64,000 nt of DNA. Source: Tenacibaculum sp. 190524A05c. GTDB taxonomy: Bacteria > Bacteroidota > Bacteroidia > Flavobacteriales > Flavobacteriaceae. The position numbers and the translations under genes were made by a program. The notes under the pieces are model-generated. The model saw only the letters and a list, made by a program, of their open reading frames with translations. It was not told where the DNA came from and searched no databases. Of this stretch, positions 8,122 to 17,591 are shown one piece after another; the stretch's first letter is position 1; each line of letters opens with the position of its first letter. The stretch spans positions 1,144,501-1,208,500 of the forward strand of contig NZ_OZ038523.1 of NCBI RefSeq assembly GCF_964036595.1, given 5' to 3'.

Positions 8122-11100
8122 TTATTTTTTGATAATGATTTTTTTATCTTTTACTCCTACCTCTGTTGCTATTTTAACAAAATAAACTCCAGTTTCTACT
8201 TGTGGTAAATTAATTCTGTTGTTTCCATTTCCTTGATAATTACCTTCAAATATTTTTGAACCTAAAGCATTATACATCGTCATATCAAACTTCATATCTT
8301 GAATTCCTTCAACAACTAATTCTGATGTTGTATTATAAATTCTGATGTTATCTAGAGTAAGCGTTGGAATGGTAAGTGTACTTGATTTTGCGTGTAAGTA
8401 AAATCTTCCTGTTCCATTTTGCTTTTCACTTAAGCTAACTGTATGAGACATCGATTCTTCTAATTTGATGAATTCATTGGTTAACTTATCTTCCAGATAA
8501 ACTTCAATTCCGTTTGGTAAGCTCACAGATTTAGCGCTGAATTCAATTTCAGACCCAGCATTCGCTTTAAGTCCAACTGGAATAATGTATTCTTCAATAT
8601 CATCATTCGGTAATGTTTGTTGAACAAAGTTTTGTCTTGATGTTCCATCTATCAAATGTGTGTATACATCTAAACTAGCTCCATCAAAGTTCCCTAAATC
8701 ATATCCAGGATCTAATCCTAAAGTTGCTTTCGAGTTATAGTTAACTTTAGTATTTACTTGAACTCCATTTGAAGCTACAGTTAACTCTATGCTTGGATTT
8801 GGAGTAGTTCCTCTATTAAATACTCCACCAACACTTTGAGCAGATCTTAATGATTCTTTGAATAACACATCTGTTACTCCTGTTGTTGTACGGACAAAGA
8901 ATCCTTGACCCGGAGCAATTGACTTTGCTGATCCTACTAATGAATTAGGAACATATTTATTCTGAGCACTATCCCAAACATAGACACCAACATTTACTGG
9001 ATCGAACTTCGAAATATTATCCATTATAAAGTTATCTCCTCCATTACCATTTGCAGGTAAATATGCAGTATATGGATTCCCCACTGCGTTCCATTGCGAA
9101 GCTGCAACTGTTTTAGTTACGTTATCCGTTTCAATTGTACCTGTAAATGTTACCGCTCCATCTGTAGCTCTCGATACAATGTAACTTCTACCCTTTTCAA
9201 ATGTTAACGCATTTGTTATGATATCATCCGTTGTATAATACGTCCATTTTGATCCTGCTGGTTTACTATCATCATAATATCCAATTGCAATTCTGTTTGG
9301 CGTAACTGTAGGATTTACTCTAATATTATTTGCAGCATTTTCTGCAAACTCTTTAATGCTTTGACCTGTAACTGGTGCTGTAACAATGCTCCATTTATTA
9401 GCTAACAAACCTCCACGTTCATAAGTTACGGTTCCATTTGCTGTTCCTTTAACAACTAAAGTTCCACTTGTAGCTGCTGTAGATGTAATAGTTATCGTTC
9501 CGCTGTTATCAAAGTTATTTTCTATAACTGCACCGCCATCTTCAGAAATAACTAATGATGATAAAGCTTCAACCGTTAAACTATTCATTTGTGCAACAAC
9601 ACCTGATGCAATATTTGGTGAAGTTGTAACATTTGGAATTACATAATTATCTGTTGCTAATGGTGTAACATCATCCTCAAAGTTTGTTGCTACATTCCAA
9701 ACAGAACTTGTGCTTCCATCCCATCTTGCAACAGCATCTCTGTTAATAGTAAATGTATTTCCTACAAAAGTGATTGTATAATTAGCATTTAAGGCTAATG
9801 TTCCTTGAGAAATTGTATAATCTCCAAAAGTTTCTCCAGTGGCTCTAGTTAATGCTCCTGTGAATGCATCACTTCCAGCCAAAGTTCCTGAAGTGATTTG
9901 ATACGTTAATGCTGGATCAACTTCTCCTTCAACTTTTGTCTTGGCATCCGCTGTTACTTCGATTTCTCTTTCGAAAATATCAAAAGTAGGAGATACAGGA
10001 AATGATATATTATAATTTGGTCCTGCAGTAAGTGTTCCTAAGTTAATAGCATAATCCCCCACATCTTCTCCAGGTTCTCTAACTAAGTTTCCTGAAAATG
10101 AATCTCCTGAAACTAAGCTTGAACCAGGAAATAAACTGTATCCAATATTAGGTTCTGGCTCTCCATATTCTTTTGATCCTGATGCAATTAACAAGACATC
10201 TTTTTTATTTACAGTTAAAGATTGTTGAACATCAGTAGCTGGATTGTAAGTAGCATCACCTGCTTGACTTGCCGTAATAGTTACTGTACCATTTCCAACT
10301 ACAGTTACTACATCTCCTGAGACAGTAACAACTGAGGTATCAGAGCTAGCATAAGTAACTACTAAACCAGAATCTGATGTAGCATTTAAACTAAAATCAG
10401 CATCTCCATAAGTTACATCACTTAAACTATTAAATGTAATAATTTGATCTTGTAACGATACATAAGTAGCCGTAACTGTATTATTCATATTTACAAACCC
10501 ACAAGGACTATCCGTAAATAAATCTTTAACCCAATTTGTAGCATCTCCTACAGCATTTTGTAATGTTCCAGTATTTGAATTACTTGACTCATCTGTAACG
10601 CTTGTTCCAGAAGTTTGATTGTAATTATAGTTTAACACTAAATTTGTTTGCGGAGTTGTATATTCGGCACCCATATTAGATGAAATTTCACTTTGTGTAC
10701 GAACTCCATTCCAAATTCTTGTTTGTGCTAATTGTCCTCCAAATAATTTAGTACTATTAGATGTAGCCTCATAATTTCTCCCTAAACGGATATTAGATAT
10801 TAAAGCAAAGGTCTCAAATGAAGAACTAATACCATTTGATCCTATTAAAACTCCATTTACATAAAAATTAATAGATGAATTATCCATAGTAGCAGCTACA
10901 TGAATCCAAGTATCTACTGGATACGTATAACCTGGAGTATTTAAAGTTCCCCCATCGTCAGGATCAGCATTGTAATTCCCAGCAAAAATTTGCCCTCCTG
11001 AAATATTGATATAAAAAGGAATAATTGTTACGCCAAAAGCACCTGCATATCCTTCAGATGTAATAATTGAGGCATTTACATCGGTTGCATCTGAAGCCGG

Positions 11101-14100
11101 AATTTTAACCCAAGTTTCTATCGTTGCTTGCCAACTATTTGTTAAATACGAACTAATTGATGGTATACTTACATAATCATCCACATTATCAAAACTTAAT
11201 GTATTTCTCAATCCGTTACTTGAGCTTGCATCTGTACCAATTACTTTATAAGTTTTATCTGCAGTTATCGCATCTGAATTAAATGAAACATCTGCTCCAG
11301 TTCCTGCTAATGGACCTTGTAACACTTCATTAGTAGTATTATCTTGTAAATAATAAACAACACCTGTTTGAGAATTCTCAACTGACACTACTGCGGATTG
11401 ACCGTTTGGTTGAGATAAGTCAACAGTTTTTACATCTAAAGTTTGTACACTAGCTGAAGGTATAGTTGTCATTTGTAATGTATTCGTAGCAGTTGGTAAC
11501 GTTTGATTGTCCTGTACTGCGATTACATTATATGCTTTATCGCTTGATAACTGTTCTGTAGCAAATGAAACGGCATTTCCAGTTCCCGCTACTGGTCCTT
11601 CAATAATAGAATTATCATTATTATCTCTTAAATAATAATTAACGCTTGTTTGCGAACCATCAATAGAAACTGTTGCACTAGTATTGCACAAAACAGATCC
11701 TGTTGTATCTAAACTTACATTCTGATTAACAATTGTAATAGGATTTACTGTTAACGATTGTACTACATCTGAAGCTGGAAAATATATACCACCACCAACT
11801 TGAGAAGCAGTAATATTAACAGTACCCGCTTTATGAATAGTTACTGTACTTCCAGAAATCGAAGCCACAGTTGGATCTGAACTTACATATGAAACCGCTA
11901 ATCCTGAAGAAGCTGTTGCCGTTAAATTAAAGTTCGCATCTCCGTAAGTAACATCACTCAAAGCATTAAAAGTAATTGTTTGTGACGTACCTTCTATAGT
12001 AATAGTTACATCTTTAGAAGAAGCATTGTAGAAGGTACCGTCAGGTGAAGTAGCTCTTAAAGTTACTGCACCTGGATTACCCGCCGTAAAAACATTAGTT
12101 GTATTGTTTACGCTAGAACCAGTAGCATCTGGAGCAACTATAGTATATGTTACAGGAGCACTATTTTGAAAACTCTTAGCTTCTTGTAATTGTAATGTTT
12201 CTCCTGGTTGAAGTGTAGTATCAAAAAGATTGAATACGCGATCAAATTTAAAATTAGTTCCGTCCCAAATTAGTACCAATGTATAGAACTCTGTAGCAGC
12301 ATACTGTGGTGTTGCAGCTTGAGAAACTTTTAATATAATACCACCCGGAGTACCTCCAGATGTTAAAATATTACCATTAATACTTGAACCCAACGGTTCA
12401 CCTACAATAGAATAAGTTATAGGGCCATTTGAATTAGTAGTTATTTGTGTACTTAAATCTAGGGTAGAATTAATAAGTAAAAAAGGATCTCCACCTATTG
12501 TAGCATCTGGTGCCGTAATAGTAAGCGTAGCTGTTGTAGTTCCTCCAGCAAAACCTCCTGAAGGTTCTTGAGTTGCTTCTACTGTAACAGTTCCGGCTGT
12601 TCCTAAACTAACTGTAGCATTATTTGTTCCACTTAATGTAGTAGCCTGTAATCCAGTTTGATTTAAAATTTGATATGAAATAGCACCTCCTGAATTTGAC
12701 GTGGCAACTAAATTAAAGTTTGCATCCCCTACAAACTTATTGATATCATTAAAAGTGATTGTAGGAGTTACTAAACTTGTATCATTGGTTTTTGAAAAAG
12801 TATAACCAGATTGTTGGTATAATATTCCATTTAAATGACACGAAGGATAATAAGCCACAATATTGAAATAATATGTTGTATTTGCACTTAGCCCTGTAAT
12901 ATTAAGGTTTGGAGAAGTTGAGTTTCCTGAATAAATAACTTGCTCTCCATTTCCTGAATAATTTGTATCTCCTGAAGGTACAGCTGTTCCGTTTGATATT
13001 GAAGAAAAACTGTTTGTCGTATTCATTCTGATTATATAACCATCTGGTGTTGTTGCAGGAGCAGAAGGCGATAACTCTGTAAAAGAATTTAACTCCATGC
13101 TACTATCTGTTATACTTCCAAAAACTGGGTTAGAAACTAAGTTATCTGAATAATTACACGTAGTTAGAGTAATCTCTTTGTAATCGTTCAGATTTACATA
13201 ACTAGTTCCTCCACAAGTATAATATGCATAAGACCTAAAATAATACGTAGTATTAGGTATCAAATTATTAGCTGGTGCGAAAAAATTAGATGGCCCACCA
13301 GAAAGAATCAATTGTTGACCAGATCCTACATAGTCTGCATTTCCAGTGGGTATTGTTGTATATGATGATTCTGGATGGGTAAAACTGTTAACATCACTAA
13401 TATAAACTAATATACCAGAAGGGTTTAAAGTATTCTGCCTATTGTAAATAGGACTTAAAGAAGTTGCAGTAACACTACCTCCTCCTGTAGCCATATACAC
13501 ATTATAACCATTCGGTGGTGGCCCACAGCTTAATAACGTAGTGCTATATCCTGTAGATTCAAAGTAGTTATTTCCACTACAACTATTGTAGGTATAAACT
13601 TTTACATAGTAATTCGTAAGTGAAGATAGTCCTGTAACAGTAAGATTTGGTGTAGCAGAATTCCCTACATATAACACTTGTTCTCCACTTCCAGCATAAA
13701 CTGAGTTTGCTGTTGGTAATGTTACCCCATTAATAGGATTTGTGAATGAATTCACTGTGTTAATTTTAACCACATAACCCAAAGAACTACTTGCATGATT
13801 AGCAGATCCTCCAGTAAATGAGTTAATTCGAAATTGAGTTTCCGACTCTGGACTTAAATCTATCGAAGTAATTGGTGATGGAACAACTCCACATGTTGCT
13901 GCTGATAAAGTTTGACCTGTAGAATTTATATAATACCCTGTACAGTTTCTTGCAACCGTAGCTTTAATAAAATATTCTGTTCCTGCTGTTAATCCTGTAA
14001 CAACAATATTTGGGTTTGTAGTAAGTCCGTCTGTTGATCGGTATACGACTTGGTCGCCAGAACCAGAATAAACTGTATTAACTGTATCATCCATAAAACC

Positions 14101-14733
14101 ATCTTGATGATTTGTAAATGTATTTGAATCAGAAATACTTACTACAAACTGTTGACCAAAAGCTGCCATAGTAACATTATAACTTAAACCATTTAAGGTT
14201 AAGCTATTATCACTGGTTGCTGTTACAGAAATCCCTGTATCAAAAAACAATGATGAACAAGCTGTAAACCCGCTAAGTCCATAATTATATGAATCATAAA
14301 AATTAGCATGATCTATCCTTAATACATAGTAAAAATCACCTCCTGAGTAATCTATATTTAAATTATAATTAGAAGTACCATGACCTATATAATGTATTTG
14401 AGTTGTTGAAACTAAAGTACCATCATAAGCACCTTCTCTTTTTTCTAAAAAAACTGGTGCTCTATTTGAAGTTCCAAAATATGTGTTTAATACATAAGTA
14501 TATACTCCTGTGTCTCCAGTAACTTTACTAATTTGCCAATAATCAGTATCTCCAGAGGCAACATCACCACTAAAACCAGTATCTGTATAAATTTTTTGTA
14601 CACCTGAAGCTCCAGGTGTATTATTATTTTCACTCTCTACTAACTGACCGTAGGATAATACCGACGTCAAAAGAAGTAATAATAACAAACTTCTTGTTCT
14701 TAATAAGTTTGATATAGTGTAAATTCTTTTCAT
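8122..14733 (-). CDS. Very large multidomain T9SS-exported surface protein, 2203 aa
   Basis: Residues 1-29 are a signal peptide. About 170-650 hold four fibronectin-III-like units, each containing a variant of YVGSGEQVLYSGNS and TVTGLxxxTxYYxK. Bacterial Ig-like segments (ITFNALSDVTYGDANFNLTA) occur near 960 and again near 1437. About 1176-1395 is a LamG/concanavalin-like domain (LSFDNVDDYVSIP...YVNGVLIG...QTRIWNGVRT). MBG-type domains follow (SKEYGEPEPNIGY near 1510; KTKVEGEVDPALTY near 1590). Then come the WDGSTSSVWN segment and the DPGYDLGNFDGASLDVYTHL module shared with the 746-aa protein. The last ~75 residues are a T9SS type A sorting domain ending KDKKIIIKK. LamG and Ig-like folds suggest binding to glycans or to other cells; this is inference. 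Element d of the ECF-type promoters precedes it. Confidence 0.9.
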   Translation of the reverse strand: MKRIYTISNLLRTRSLLLLLLLTSVLSYGQLVESENNNTPGASGVQKIYTDTGFSGDVASGDTDYWQISKVTGDTGVYTYVLNTYFGTSNRAPVFLEKREGAYDGTLVSTTQIHYIGHGTSNYNLNIDYSGGDFYYVLRIDHANFYDSYNYGLSGFTACSSLFFDTGISVTATSDNSLTLNGLSYNVTMAAFGQQFVVSISDSNTFTNHQDGFMDDTVNTVYSGSGDQVVYRSTDGLTTNPNIVVTGLTAGTEYFIKATVARNCTGYYINSTGQTLSAATCGVVPSPITSIDLSPESETQFRINSFTGGSANHASSSLGYVVKINTVNSFTNPINGVTLPTANSVYAGSGEQVLYVGNSATPNLTVTGLSSLTNYYVKVYTYNSCSGNNYFESTGYSTTLLSCGPPPNGYNVYMATGGGSVTATSLSPIYNRQNTLNPSGILVYISDVNSFTHPESSYTTIPTGNADYVGSGQQLILSGGPSNFFAPANNLIPNTTYYFRSYAYYTCGGTSYVNLNDYKEITLTTCNYSDNLVSNPVFGSITDSSMELNSFTELSPSAPATTPDGYIIRMNTTNSFSSISNGTAVPSGDTNYSGNGEQVIYSGNSTSPNLNITGLSANTTYYFNIVAYYPSCHLNGILYQQSGYTFSKTNDTSLVTPTITFNDINKFVGDANFNLVATSNSGGAISYQILNQTGLQATTLSGTNNATVSLGTAGTVTVEATQEPSGGFAGGTTTATLTITAPDATIGGDPFLLINSTLDLSTQITTNSNGPITYSIVGEPLGSSINGNILTSGGTPGGIILKVSQAATPQYAATEFYTLVLIWDGTNFKFDRVFNLFDTTLQPGETLQLQEAKSFQNSAPVTYTIVAPDATGSSVNNTTNVFTAGNPGAVTLRATSPDGTFYNASSKDVTITIEGTSQTITFNALSDVTYGDANFNLTATASSGLAVSYVSSDPTVASISGSTVTIHKAGTVNITASQVGGGIYFPASDVVQSLTVNPITIVNQNVSLDTTGSVLCNTSATVSIDGSQTSVNYYLRDNNDNSIIEGPVAGTGNAVSFATEQLSSDKAYNVIAVQDNQTLPTATNTLQMTTIPSASVQTLDVKTVDLSQPNGQSAVVSVENSQTGVVYYLQDNTTNEVLQGPLAGTGADVSFNSDAITADKTYKVIGTDASSSNGLRNTLSFDNVDDYVSIPSISSYLTNSWQATIETWVKIPASDATDVNASIITSEGYAGAFGVTIIPFYINISGGQIFAGNYNADPDDGGTLNTPGYTYPVDTWIHVAATMDNSSINFYVNGVLIGSNGISSSFETFALISNIRLGRNYEATSNSTKLFGGQLAQTRIWNGVRTQSEISSNMGAEYTTPQTNLVLNYNYNQTSGTSVTDESSNSNTGTLQNAVGDATNWVKDLFTDSPCGFVNMNNTVTATYVSLQDQIITFNSLSDVTYGDADFSLNATSDSGLVVTYASSDTSVVTVSGDVVTVVGNGTVTITASQAGDATYNPATDVQQSLTVNKKDVLLIASGSKEYGEPEPNIGYSLFPGSSLVSGDSFSGNLVREPGEDVGDYAINLGTLTAGPNYNISFPVSPTFDIFEREIEVTADAKTKVEGEVDPALTYQITSGTLAGSDAFTGALTRATGETFGDYTISQGTLALNANYTITFVGNTFTINRDAVARWDGSTSSVWNVATNFEDDVTPLATDNYVIPNVTTSPNIASGVVAQMNSLTVEALSSLVISEDGGAVIENNFDNSGTITITSTAATSGTLVVKGTANGTVTYERGGLLANKWSIVTAPVTGQSIKEFAENAANNIRVNPTVTPNRIAIGYYDDSKPAGSKWTYYTTDDIITNALTFEKGRSYIVSRATDGAVTFTGTIETDNVTKTVAASQWNAVGNPYTAYLPANGNGGDNFIMDNISKFDPVNVGVYVWDSAQNKYVPNSLVGSAKSIAPGQGFFVRTTTGVTDVLFKESLRSAQSVGGVFNRGTTPNPSIELTVASNGVQVNTKVNYNSKATLGLDPGYDLGNFDGASLDVYTHLIDGTSRQNFVQQTLPNDDIEEYIIPVGLKANAGSEIEFSAKSVSLPNGIEVYLEDKLTNEFIKLEESMSHTVSLSEKQNGTGRFYLHAKSSTLTIPTLTLDNIRIYNTTSELVVEGIQDMKFDMTMYNALGSKIFEGNYQGNGNNRINLPQVETGVYFVKIATEVGVKDKKIIIKK

Positions 14734-14770
14734 AAATGGGGTTATTAAATAGTTTAAAATTGGGTTCTAT

Positions 14771-14806
14771 TCTTTGTACAGGTAATGTTTTGATTACCCT
14801 ATTTTT
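14771..14806 (-). promoter_or_regulatory. ECF sigma-type promoter element (copy d)
   Basis: Minus-strand GGGTAA (14799-14794), 12 bases, then CTGTACAAAGAA (14781-14770), preceded by AAAAATA. It lies about 37 bases upstream of the 2203-aa gene, between it and the small basic gene. Confidence 0.8.
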
Positions 14807-14819
14807 ATTTTGAAAAAAA

Positions 14820-14987
14820 TTATGCTTTTTGAATATTGATGATCATCATCTTATAACCATTGAAGGCTTTTTCTAATTTTACATTTGACAACCAATGAAG
14901 TCTTCCTCTATGAACAATAGGAAGAAATAAAAATTTAATACTTGAAGTTCTTGCGCTGAATTTTTTCTTTAATTTATTTTTAAACAT
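14820..14987 (-). CDS. Small basic protein, 55 aa
   Basis: This short open frame starts MFKNKLKKKFSARTSS and ends MMIINIQKA. It has a strongly basic N-terminus and a central FLPIVHRGRLHWLS stretch, with no signal peptide or clear membrane segment. I do not recognise a family. The main support for it being a gene is position: an ECF-type promoter element (15011-15047) lies 24 bases upstream, and another (copy d) starts just after its stop, so it fills one regulated unit exactly. It may be a small regulator or accessory factor. It could still be an untranslated or spurious frame. Confidence 0.5.
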   Translation of the reverse strand: MFKNKLKKKFSARTSSIKFLFLPIVHRGRLHWLSNVKLEKAFNGYKMMIINIQKA

Positions 14988-15010
14988 CATAATAGTATTG
15001 TTAGAATTAT

Positions 15011-15047
15011 ACTATTACTACAGTTCAATTTTCAGTAACCCTATTTT
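15011..15047 (-). promoter_or_regulatory. ECF sigma-type promoter element (copy e)
   Basis: Minus-strand GGGTTA (15041-15036), 12 bases, then CTGTAGTAATAG (15023-15012), preceded by AAAAATA. The second box departs most from the group (TAG for TAC) but the spacing is unchanged. It serves the 55-aa basic gene. Confidence 0.65.
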
Positions 15048-15077
15048 TATTTTGAAAAATATTCTTTGAAGTAGAAT

Positions 15078-16715
15078 TTAATTATATGCTTTCTTGGACT
15101 CTAGAAAATCAATTATTGATACCTCTTTAGGAGCATTAATCTTTTTACGAAGTCTATATCTATTAACAAAAACACTATCTAAAGAAATCCCTAAAACTTT
15201 AGCAATTTGATTATTATCTAACCCTAATTTTTCCAACGAAACTAATCGTTCTTCTGAGTTTGTCAATTGCACTCCACTATCTTTTATTTTCTTAAAAAAC
15301 AGTGGATAAACTTGATTAAACTTTTCTTTAAAATTATACCAATCTTCTTTAGTTAGAATTTTATTGGCTATACTATTATGTAATTTTTTATTTAGCGTAT
15401 TTTCGTCTCTTTCCTGGTTTTTTTGAACCAGCTCTAACTCTTGCTCTTCAATTTTAGTTAATAACGATTGGGTATATTGTTTAAGTGCAATTTCTTTCTT
15501 TTCAAAACGCTCAATTATAAGCTCATTTTTTTTCTTGAAGTATATTCTCAGCAAAATACTTCCTAAAATAGAAAGTAACACAGCAACAATAAATAATAAA
15601 AAATACACTTGCTTTTTGCTCTCCTCCTTTTCTTTAGTTAATTCAAGTTGGTTTTTCTCTGCCACAAATCTTAGACTATCGGCCTGTTTTTGTTTATTGA
15701 ATTTATATGTTAATTCTAACTTCTGTAACTTTTTTACAACTGAAACATTATATACAGAATCTGAATATTTTTTATGCTTTTTGTAATACTCCAATGCTGT
15801 TTTAAAATATCCTAAGTCCGACTGAAAAACACTTTTTCGTAAATAAGCTCTAGAAAGTTTATCTTTTAAATTTAACTTCTTGGCAATTTGGATAGCTTCA
15901 TCAATATGAAAATTGGCTTTATTATATTGTTGAATTACTGAGTATGTTTTTGAAATATTATAATGACTACTAAATAAAGATGTTAGTTTGTTTATTTTAC
16001 TGTAATACTCAATATTCACTAAATGAAGTTCTATTGATTTTTTATAGTTTTTTTGATAATGATATAATGCTGCTAAATTCGAATCGACTCGTGGTAAATT
16101 TCGTTTACTTTTCTCCTGAATAAAAAGTGTTTTTGCTCTATTGTAGGAAATCTCAGCCGAATCTAATTGTTTGTTTTTTCTGTAAACGACACCTAACATA
16201 TTATAAGCTATTCCCTCTCCTACTTTGTCGCCTAATTTTCTTTTAATTCCAATTACATTCTTAAAATTTTTTATAGCTTTTTTATATTCTTTCTGACTGC
16301 GGTAAATCATAGCAATATTATGCATCAAATTGGCAACATTTGAAGAGTCTTCTAACTCTTTATAATATTGTTTAGACTTGAGATAGTACTCCATTGCTTT
16401 AGCGTAATCACCCTTTCTCTTGTAAATAACACCTAATTGTCCAAATACATTAGCCTTGTGAATACTTAAAATCTCCTTAGAATTTTTAAGCTCTTCTATT
16501 GCTAAATTGTAGGTCTTCTCTGCTTCATAAAAACTAGTGGTTAAAAAATAGTTCCCTAAGGATATATAAGATTGAATTCTAGCAGAATCATTAACCGCAT
16601 TACTAATGTCTTTTTCAAATTTATCTACAATACTATCTCTTGACATATTTTGAGAAAAACATGGCTGAATTAATAAGCTAAACGTATAAAAGATGAAAAT
16701 AAACTTAGTATTCAT
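15078..16715 (-). CDS. Membrane-anchored TPR protein with LuxR-type helix-turn-helix, 545 aa
   Basis: The start is set at the ATG at 16715 (MNTKFIFIFYTF...) because a longer frame from a GTG at 16745 would overlap the promoter box at 16745-16752, and because this start gives a clean signal peptide (about residues 1-22). About 45-330 are TPR-type helices (GDYAKAMEYYLKSKQYY, EYKKAIKNFKNVI). Near 375-398 is one membrane segment (FLLFIVAVLLSILGSILL). A coiled-coil stretch rich in E, K and Q follows, and near 490-535 a LuxR/GerE-like HTH (LTNSEERLVSLEKLGLDNNQ...VLGISLDSV). The layout is that of Bacteroidota one-protein sensors with periplasmic TPRs and cytoplasmic DNA binding. It sits between the surface genes and the ECF sigma gene. 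Its targets are unknown; a role in controlling this locus is inferred from position. Confidence 0.82.
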   Translation of the reverse strand: MNTKFIFIFYTFSLLIQPCFSQNMSRDSIVDKFEKDISNAVNDSARIQSYISLGNYFLTTSFYEAEKTYNLAIEELKNSKEILSIHKANVFGQLGVIYKRKGDYAKAMEYYLKSKQYYKELEDSSNVANLMHNIAMIYRSQKEYKKAIKNFKNVIGIKRKLGDKVGEGIAYNMLGVVYRKNKQLDSAEISYNRAKTLFIQEKSKRNLPRVDSNLAALYHYQKNYKKSIELHLVNIEYYSKINKLTSLFSSHYNISKTYSVIQQYNKANFHIDEAIQIAKKLNLKDKLSRAYLRKSVFQSDLGYFKTALEYYKKHKKYSDSVYNVSVVKKLQKLELTYKFNKQKQADSLRFVAEKNQLELTKEKEESKKQVYFLLFIVAVLLSILGSILLRIYFKKKNELIIERFEKKEIALKQYTQSLLTKIEEQELELVQKNQERDENTLNKKLHNSIANKILTKEDWYNFKEKFNQVYPLFFKKIKDSGVQLTNSEERLVSLEKLGLDNNQIAKVLGISLDSVFVNRYRLRKKINAPKEVSIIDFLESKKAYN

Positions 16716-16744
16716 ATAACAGTAGTTGGAGGTAGTATTTGACA

Positions 16745-16752
16745 CAAAACTA
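16745..16752 (-). promoter_or_regulatory. Housekeeping -7 box of the TPR/LuxR gene
   Basis: The minus strand reads TAGTTTTG, an exact match to the Bacteroidota -7 consensus TAnnTTTG. Transcription would begin around 16738, some 23 bases before the ATG at 16715. I did not find a well-spaced TTTG -33 box. Confidence 0.5.
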
Positions 16753-16984
16753 GTGTATTTTTAAATAATCGACTTCAATAAACAATGAATAAACACTATA
16801 CAAAACCATATACACAAAACAACACAAATCACTTAAAAACAACAATTTAACCTTAAAACCACAATGTATAAACATGTGAAACTCAAAGTAAATAAGCAAT
16901 TCACCATTGATATTATTCTTAAGTTTTTATTTTTGTCATATATACCAGAAGTAATAATTCTATTGATTATATTGTAGGTAATTA

Positions 16985-17509
16985 ATGTCTGATCAAAAAA
17001 AATCTCTTTGCGTAGAACGTAATTTCGATTCGCTGTTTAATTCACATTACGAAACGGCGAGAAATTATATATATTATAAATGCGGTAATTTACAGCAAGC
17101 TGAAGATATAGTGCAAGATGCATTTGTAAAAATGTGGAAAAAATGTGCTGAAGTAATTTTTGAAAAGGCTAAATCGCTTTTATATACCATTTGTAACAAT
17201 GCAATGCGAAATGAATTTGATCATCAAAAGGTAGTTTTAAAGCATAGAAATACAGCTGTAAAAGCAGAAAAAAATAATGAAAGTCCTGACTTTTTATTAG
17301 AAATGGAAGATTTTAGAACCAAACTAGAAACTGCAATAGCTAATTTATCTGATAAAGAACGAGAAGTTTTCTTATTAAGTCGAATTGATAAAAAGAGTTA
17401 CAAAGAAATAGCAGCCATTACAAACATTTCGGTGAAGGCTGTAGAACGTAGAATGAGTAATGCATTTATCAATTTAAGAAAAGTGTTAGGAGACCATTTA
17501 AAATTTTAA
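16985..17509 (+). CDS. ECF (FecI-like) RNA polymerase sigma factor, 174 aa
   Basis: The sigma-70 region 2 lies near residues 12-50 (FDSLFNSHYETARNYIYY, then AEDIVQDAFVKMWKK) and region 4 near 118-170 (LSDKEREVFLLSRIDKKSYK, then AVERRMSNAFINLRK). The length is normal for the family. It should direct RNA polymerase to dedicated promoters when released by the FecR-type anti-sigma encoded next. The fecR promoter element (copy f) begins inside its stop codon. No such element lies in front of the sigma gene itself, so its own expression seems independent, while the anti-sigma and receptor would be induced by it. The regulon proposed here is these six elements. Confidence 0.92.
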   Translation: MSDQKKSLCVERNFDSLFNSHYETARNYIYYKCGNLQQAEDIVQDAFVKMWKKCAEVIFEKAKSLLYTICNNAMRNEFDHQKVVLKHRNTAVKAEKNNESPDFLLEMEDFRTKLETAIANLSDKEREVFLLSRIDKKSYKEIAAITNISVKAVERRMSNAFINLRKVLGDHLKF

Positions 17510-17543
17510 AATAGGGTAAAGAGCAATTATCCTGTACAATAAT
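17508..17543 (+). promoter_or_regulatory. ECF sigma-type promoter element (copy f), upstream of fecR-like gene
   Basis: AAAATAGGGTAA (GGGTAA at 17514-17519), 12 bases, then CTGTACAATAAT (17532-17543). It is the only plus-strand copy, and it precedes the anti-sigma and receptor genes. That is the expected autoregulated position in FecIR-type systems and anchors the assignment of the other five copies. Confidence 0.85.
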
Positions 17544-17591
17544 AAAGAGACATCATCCCATTATTGTATCAAATAAATTCTATTTTAAAAA

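Noticed and set aside
16716..16745. Upstream GTG start of the TPR/LuxR gene
   Set aside because: The GTG overlaps an exact -7 promoter box, and the added residues spoil the signal peptide, so the ATG at 16715 was used.
16864..16977. 37-codon plus-strand frame (MYKHVKLKV...) just before the ECF sigma gene
   Set aside because: It has no family resemblance and unremarkable composition, lies in the promoter region between divergent genes, and has no signal that supports translation.
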